Position numbers and translations under genes: made by a program | Assembly (NCBI GenBank): GCA_018399935.1 | Contig: JAGYNP010000034.1 | Location: forward strand, 1 to 24,774 | Direction: 5' to 3' | Length of the DNA: 24,774 nt | DNA from: Candidatus Moraniibacteriota bacterium | Lineage (GTDB): Bacteria; Patescibacteriota; Minisyncoccia; Moranbacterales; DUUL01 | In this document: positions 21,599 to 24,774 of the stretch, in pieces | Layout of the letters: every line of letters begins with the position of its first letter | Position numbering within the stretch: the stretch's first letter is position 1 | Notes under the pieces: model-generated | What the model saw: only the letters and a program-made list of their open reading frames with translations | Databases searched by the model: none | Told to the model about the DNA's origin: nothing

Positions 21599-21904
21599 TT
21601 ATATCTTCACTATCTCCACCACTGTTAAATGTTGTTTATGGCCTTGTTTTTTAAAATATCTTTTCTTGGGTTTTTGCTTGATAATAGTAATTTTAGGAGC
21701 TTTAGTTTGCTCTAAAATTTTACCCTCAACTTTAGCCCCTTCTAAAATAGGTTTTCCGAGTTGAACCTCCTTTTCATCGTCCATTAATAAAACTTGATCA
21801 AAAACTACTTTGTCTCCGACTTTGCCCTCTATTTTTTCTATTTCAATTCTATCGCCCTCTCGGACATCGTATTGTTTTCCACCTGTTTTAATAACTGCCA
21901 ACAT
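21599..21904 (-). CDS. rplU: 50S ribosomal protein L21
   Basis: At 101 aa it has the normal length. It starts MLAVIKTGGKQYDVREGDRI and has VGDKVVFDQVLLM and a C-terminal KPKKRYFKKQGHKQHLTVVE, a strong L21 pattern. L21 is usually followed by rpmA (L27), but here the next gene is rpsJ, 179 nt downstream behind its own promoter. L21 therefore forms a single-gene unit with a separate promoter and a folded leader. Confidence 0.97.
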   Translation of the reverse strand: MLAVIKTGGKQYDVREGDRIEIEKIEGKVGDKVVFDQVLLMDDEKEVQLGKPILEGAKVEGKILEQTKAPKITIIKQKPKKRYFKKQGHKQHLTVVEIVKI

Positions 21905-21990
21905 CTAAATAAATAAAATAATTAAAACAACTCCCCAGGGGAACTGCTTCTAAATACCCTTTTAAAAAAGAGTATTTTTCTGAACAGTTA
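21905..21990 (-). promoter_or_regulatory. Folded 5' leader of L21 with two competing hairpins
   Basis: Hairpin 1 (21942-21989) pairs AACTG with CAGTT and AAATAC with GTATTT. Hairpin 2 (21928-21946) pairs CAGTTCC with GGAGTTG. Both need the same bases, 21942-21946, so only one can form at a time. The predicted transcript begins at the first arm of hairpin 1. Confidence 0.5.
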
Positions 21991-21992
21991 TT

Positions 21993-22021
21993 AGTATTAC
22001 AAAAAAAATATTTTCTGTCAA
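21993..22021 (-). promoter_or_regulatory. Promoter of rplU
   Basis: On the minus strand a perfect TTGACA (22021-22016) is followed, after 16-17 nt, by TAATACT (21999-21993) as the -10 region. The remainder of the gap (22022-22226) is AT-rich, with short repeats of TAAGTATTAAGTATTAA type and no gene. Confidence 0.75.
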
Positions 22022-22226
22022 GAGAGGCAACAATGCTAATAAGTATTAAGTATTAATCACCCAGTATTTAAAATAAGATTATTAATTTAGTTTTTTGGCT
22101 TATATAAAGAGTTAATGAATTTTCTGTAATAAAATCAGAAGACCTTTAACTCGATAATAAATAAAAAAGCAACCCGAAATAAAAAATTAATTTATAATTT
22201 ACAAATTAATAAGTAGTGTAAATTCC

Positions 22227-23156
22227 CTACTTCTTTTCAACTATCTCTTTTATATTATAAGGTTCTTCATTCTTAGTTTTATGAAAAATTTTCACCATAA
22301 TATCAGCCAATAAACCAAAAATTAAAAACTGAATTCCAATAAAAAACATAAAAATTCCAATAACTGGCCAAACTCTATCACCAATTGAGTTTCCCAAAAA
22401 AGCCCTCTCAATAAACATCCAAATCAACAAAGAACTTCCCGTAAACATAGAAATCAATCCCATGAAACCAAAAAGATGCAAAGGTCTAGAAGCAAATTTT
22501 CTCCAAAACCAAACACTTAGCATATCCAGAAATCCTTTAAAAGCTCTCCTAAAATTATACTTTGTTACCCCAGCTACTCTAGGTCGATGATTAACCACTA
22601 ATTCACCCACTCTAAAACCTTTAATTTTCAAAACAGCTGGAATAAATCGATGCATTTCACCATAAAGATCAATATCCCTAAAACACTCTTTTTTGTAAAT
22701 TTTCAAAGAGCAGCCACTATCTCGAATACCATCTTTAATCAAAATTCCTCTTAAAAAATTAGCCCCTCGAGAAAAAATCTTCTTAGAAAAAGAATCTTTT
22801 CGATTTTTTCGCCAACCTGAAACCACATCATAACCCTCATTCAACTTCTTAAGCAATTTTGGAATATCGGCTGGATCATTTTGCAAATCCCCATCCATTG
22901 TAACTATTAAATCCCCTTTAGCTTCTTTAATTCCAGCATCCATAGCAGCTGTTTGTCCAAAATTTTTCCGAAAAGAAATTATTTTAATTGGCTTTAATTT
23001 TTTCAATTCTTCCAAAGTTTTATCGGTACTTCCATCATCAATAAAAATAAACTCCCCTTGAAGTTTTGCTTTTTTAAAAATTTTGACAATTTCTTGATGT
23101 AACTTAAATACATTCTTTTCTTCATCCATTAAAGGAATAACAATTGATATTAGCAT
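22227..23156 (-). CDS. GT2 glycosyltransferase with two C-terminal membrane segments (polyprenyl-phosphate sugar synthase type)
   Basis: The product is 309 aa. The GT-A nucleotide-sugar-binding motifs are clear: SIVIPLMDEEKNV at the start, FIDDGSTD at about 38-45, and MDGDLQNDP at about 87-95, which supplies the DxD metal site. GEMHRFIPAV and RVAGVTKYNFRRAFKG are typical of the DPM1/GtrB-like branch, which moves a sugar from a nucleotide donor to a polyprenyl phosphate. Two membrane segments follow (about 228-250 and 263-288). Substrates cannot be told. It lies downstream of mraY on the same strand, but a 383-nt gap with a large hairpin separates them. Confidence 0.88.
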   Translation of the reverse strand: MLISIVIPLMDEEKNVFKLHQEIVKIFKKAKLQGEFIFIDDGSTDKTLEELKKLKPIKIISFRKNFGQTAAMDAGIKEAKGDLIVTMDGDLQNDPADIPKLLKKLNEGYDVVSGWRKNRKDSFSKKIFSRGANFLRGILIKDGIRDSGCSLKIYKKECFRDIDLYGEMHRFIPAVLKIKGFRVGELVVNHRPRVAGVTKYNFRRAFKGFLDMLSVWFWRKFASRPLHLFGFMGLISMFTGSSLLIWMFIERAFLGNSIGDRVWPVIGIFMFFIGIQFLIFGLLADIMVKIFHKTKNEEPYNIKEIVEKK

Positions 23157-23219
23157 AGAGTTAATTAGAGAATTAAAAGATTAAAAAGTTTTAATAACTG
23201 AAAATTATTTACTGTTTAT

Positions 23220-23352
23220 TAAATTAATTTCGAATTTTGAATTTTGAATTTTGAATCAAATTCTAATTTTTAATGAATTAATTTTTAAAAAAAATTATAA
23301 AATTCAAAATTAAGTAATTAAAAATTGAATCGAAATTCTAAATTCAAAATTA
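23220..23352. repeat. AT-rich repeat, third family, copy 2 (inverted)
   Basis: It holds the reverse complement of the 21-nt word of copy 1 (23263-23283). The left arm is a tandem TTTTGAATTTTGAATTTTGAA run, and the right arm (AAATTGAATCGAAATTCTAAA) pairs back imperfectly. Confidence 0.6.
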
Positions 23353-23354
23353 TT

Positions 23355-23531
23355 AACCTGCCAATTAAATCCGCTCCGATTTTCTCAAAAATTTCGCACG
23401 AAAATCATCGAAAAGCGAAGAGGGCTATCGAGATAACCCGATGAGTTTTTCATGATTTGCAGTCGAAATTTTTGAGAAAGGCGATGCGGAAGCTTTCTAG
23501 TCATTCTAATAAGCGTTTTGATTGGCGGGTT
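23355..23531. repeat. 177-nt multi-stem hairpin after mraY
   Basis: The closing arms AACCTGCCAATTAA and TTGATTGGCGGGTT enclose TCCGC/GCGGA, a perfect 16-bp stem TTTCTCAAAAATTTCG/CGAAATTTTTGAGAAA (23381-23396 with 23464-23479), then AATCAT/ATGATT and a GC-richer tip GGGCTAT/ATAACCC. It starts 9 nt after the mraY stop. It has no T run and is richer in G+C than its surroundings. It fills most of the mraY-GT2 gap together with the AT-rich repeat. Confidence 0.8.
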
Positions 23532-23539
23532 GATAAACC

Positions 23540-24637
23540 TTATCCGCTGCCAATAATCCCCACCAACAGACCCAAACAAGCCATAAGACCATTAATAATC
23601 CAAAATCTAACTGTTACTTTTGTTTCTGGCCAACCTTTAGCTTCAAAATGATGATGAATAGGAGCAGATAAAAAAACCTTTTTTTTAAAAACTTTCTTAA
23701 AAAATAATTGAATTATCACTGAAATTGATTCTACAAAATATATAAATACTACAAAAGGAAGAACTAATACAGTATTAGTTAAAAGAGCTATTACTCCTAG
23801 AGTTGCTCCTAATGATATTGCTCCAGTATCCCCCATAAAAAATCGAGCTGGATAAAAATTAAACCACAAAAAAGCCAATAAAGAACCGCCAATAACTGCA
23901 CATAAAGCCGCTATATCAAATCTTCCTTGAAAAAAAGCAATTACTGTAAAAACTGCAAAGGCTTGAAATAATATTCCAGCATTTAAACCATCTAAACCAT
24001 CAGTTTCATTAGAAGAAATTGCCATTGAAACAATAACTGTTACAAAAAGAGGAATATACCAAAAACCAATATTAAAATCGCCAACCGCTGGAACATGAAT
24101 AAAGTTTGATTCTAATTTAAAGAAAAACCACCAAGCTCCAACAATAGAAATTAAAATTAGCCAACCGAATCTAACAACAAACCGCATTCCTCCTCCTTTA
24201 TTCTTACCAATTCCTTTAATACTCATATAATCATCCATTAACCCCAACAAAGCTGTGCTTAAAAGAGCAAATAAAGGTAACCAAGTTTGATTTCTACTTA
24301 AAAAATTTAATCGATCGAACCAATCCGAGTTAATTAAATTTCCCAACAAAGGTCCAGTAAAATACATTAAAAATACCATAATTATTACTGTTCCCCAAAT
24401 CACTATTCCACCCATAGTTGGAGTTCCTTTTTTATGAGCATGCAAACTGCTAACATATTTTAATTTATCCCCATCAACTGATTTTTTCTTAATTTTAATA
24501 TTAATCTTTTTCTTGTATAAGAAATAGGTCAAAATTGGAGTAATCGCAAAAGTTACAATAAAAGCCAAAAAACCTAAAACAATAAATTTAGCTACTGTCT
24601 GAACTTCTGGAATAGTTTGAATAAAAGCAATGTTCAT
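23540..24637 (-). CDS. mraY: Phospho-N-acetylmuramoyl-pentapeptide transferase (MraY)
   Basis: It joins phospho-MurNAc-pentapeptide to undecaprenyl phosphate, giving lipid I at the cytoplasmic face of the membrane. The product is 365 aa with about ten membrane segments. Active-site motifs are present: KKGTPTMGG near 69-77, GLMDDYMS (Asp135-136), TDGLDG (213-218), NFYPARFFMGDTG (260-272) and the HHHFE loop (328-332). The start ATG is 16 nt after the preceding carboxypeptidase-like gene, so the two are probably co-transcribed. No Shine-Dalgarno sequence is seen. mraY is not followed by the usual murD/ftsW/murG. Confidence 0.97.
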   Translation of the reverse strand: MNIAFIQTIPEVQTVAKFIVLGFLAFIVTFAITPILTYFLYKKKINIKIKKKSVDGDKLKYVSSLHAHKKGTPTMGGIVIWGTVIIMVFLMYFTGPLLGNLINSDWFDRLNFLSRNQTWLPLFALLSTALLGLMDDYMSIKGIGKNKGGGMRFVVRFGWLILISIVGAWWFFFKLESNFIHVPAVGDFNIGFWYIPLFVTVIVSMAISSNETDGLDGLNAGILFQAFAVFTVIAFFQGRFDIAALCAVIGGSLLAFLWFNFYPARFFMGDTGAISLGATLGVIALLTNTVLVLPFVVFIYFVESISVIIQLFFKKVFKKKVFLSAPIHHHFEAKGWPETKVTVRFWIINGLMACLGLLVGIIGSG

Positions 24638-24653
24638 TTTTTTAAAAAAATAA

Positions 24654-24774
24654 TTAATTTCTCCACTGATAAGCCTGAAATGACCAAGCTAGCATATTCT
24701 TCATATCATCCCAACGGTAAAAATCATCTAAAACAACTCCTATAATCTTGATATTTGGATTGTCTGGATTTTCA
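24654..24774 (-). CDS. C-terminal end of a probable D-alanyl-D-alanine carboxypeptidase (cut by window edge)
   Basis: Only the last 39 codons are inside the window. They encode PDNPNIKIIGVVLDDFYRWD, then MKNMLAWSFQAYQWRN. The pattern IIGVVL...RWDDMKNMLAW.F..Y is what I expect just before the C-terminus of an S11 (DacA-type) carboxypeptidase domain, where a hydrophobic strand and a final helix close the fold. The match rests on recognition of a short stretch, so the family call is tentative. Its place 16 nt upstream of mraY agrees with a cell-wall role. Confidence 0.5.
   Translation of the reverse strand, partial: ENPDNPNIKIIGVVLDDFYRWDDMKNMLAWSFQAYQWRN

Noticed and set aside
22205..22235. 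AAGTAG/CTACTT hairpin at the end of the GT2 gene
   Set aside because: The stem is only 6 bp and is not followed by a T run, so it is too weak to call as a terminator.
23385..23651. Two 64-codon frames across the mraY end and the 177-nt hairpin
   Set aside because: They lie within or antisense to mraY and a palindrome; their codons are explained by those features.
1..24774. tRNA or rRNA genes
   Set aside because: No cloverleaf with a TTCGANNC-type arm or rRNA-like block was recognised on reading; gaps are too AT-rich.

Overview
The window is AT-rich (about 30% G+C by eye, not counted) and carries a nearly complete bacterial S10-spc ribosomal protein operon on the minus strand. The organism is most likely a Patescibacteria/CPR bacterium. 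Supporting signs are the absence of rpmD (L30) between S5 and L15, almost no Shine-Dalgarno sequences before the core genes, Lys-rich tails on several ribosomal proteins, and a peptidoglycan hydrolase of a type I recall from CPR genomes. In-frame TGA is absent from the core genes, so the code is standard code 11. The lineage below phylum cannot be fixed from this sequence.

Layout: (1) 1-1000, plus strand. A compact unit of four small unknown proteins (252-954) has a good sigma70-type promoter, strong Shine-Dalgarno sites, short overlaps and an intrinsic terminator. (2) 1110-2378, plus strand. A single-pass membrane protein with a lysozyme-like domain has its own promoter and a symmetrical terminator. 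(3) 2524-8794, minus strand. This holds a multi-pass membrane protein, an HtrA-like protein that has lost its catalytic triad, a beta-propeller lipoprotein, frr, rseP and a ROK-family kinase: an envelope and quality-control group with a ribosome recycling factor inside it. (4) 9232-21472, minus strand. The ribosomal operon reads S10-L3-L4-L23-L2-S19-L22-S3-L16-L29-S17-L14-L24-L5-S8-S14-L6-L18-S5-L15-SecY, with a near-perfect promoter before S10 and a terminator at the end of secY. L21 (rplU) lies upstream as a separate unit with its own promoter and a folded leader. (5) 22227-24774, minus strand. A GT2 glycosyltransferase, mraY and the C-terminal end of a probable D-Ala-D-Ala carboxypeptidase belong to cell-wall synthesis.

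The most unusual content is in the gaps. A family of about 99-nt (about 120 nt with flanks) imperfect palindromes with conserved ends occurs four times, plus a divergent copy and a remnant, between the ribosomal genes. The copies occur in both orientations, and the apical stem shows compensatory base changes with a constant 7-nt loop. Two other AT-rich repeat families and a 177-nt hairpin after mraY fill other gaps. S8 and S14 are in swapped order compared with the usual operon, and repeat copies flank that block. L22 appears to continue in the -1 frame beyond an A8 run.
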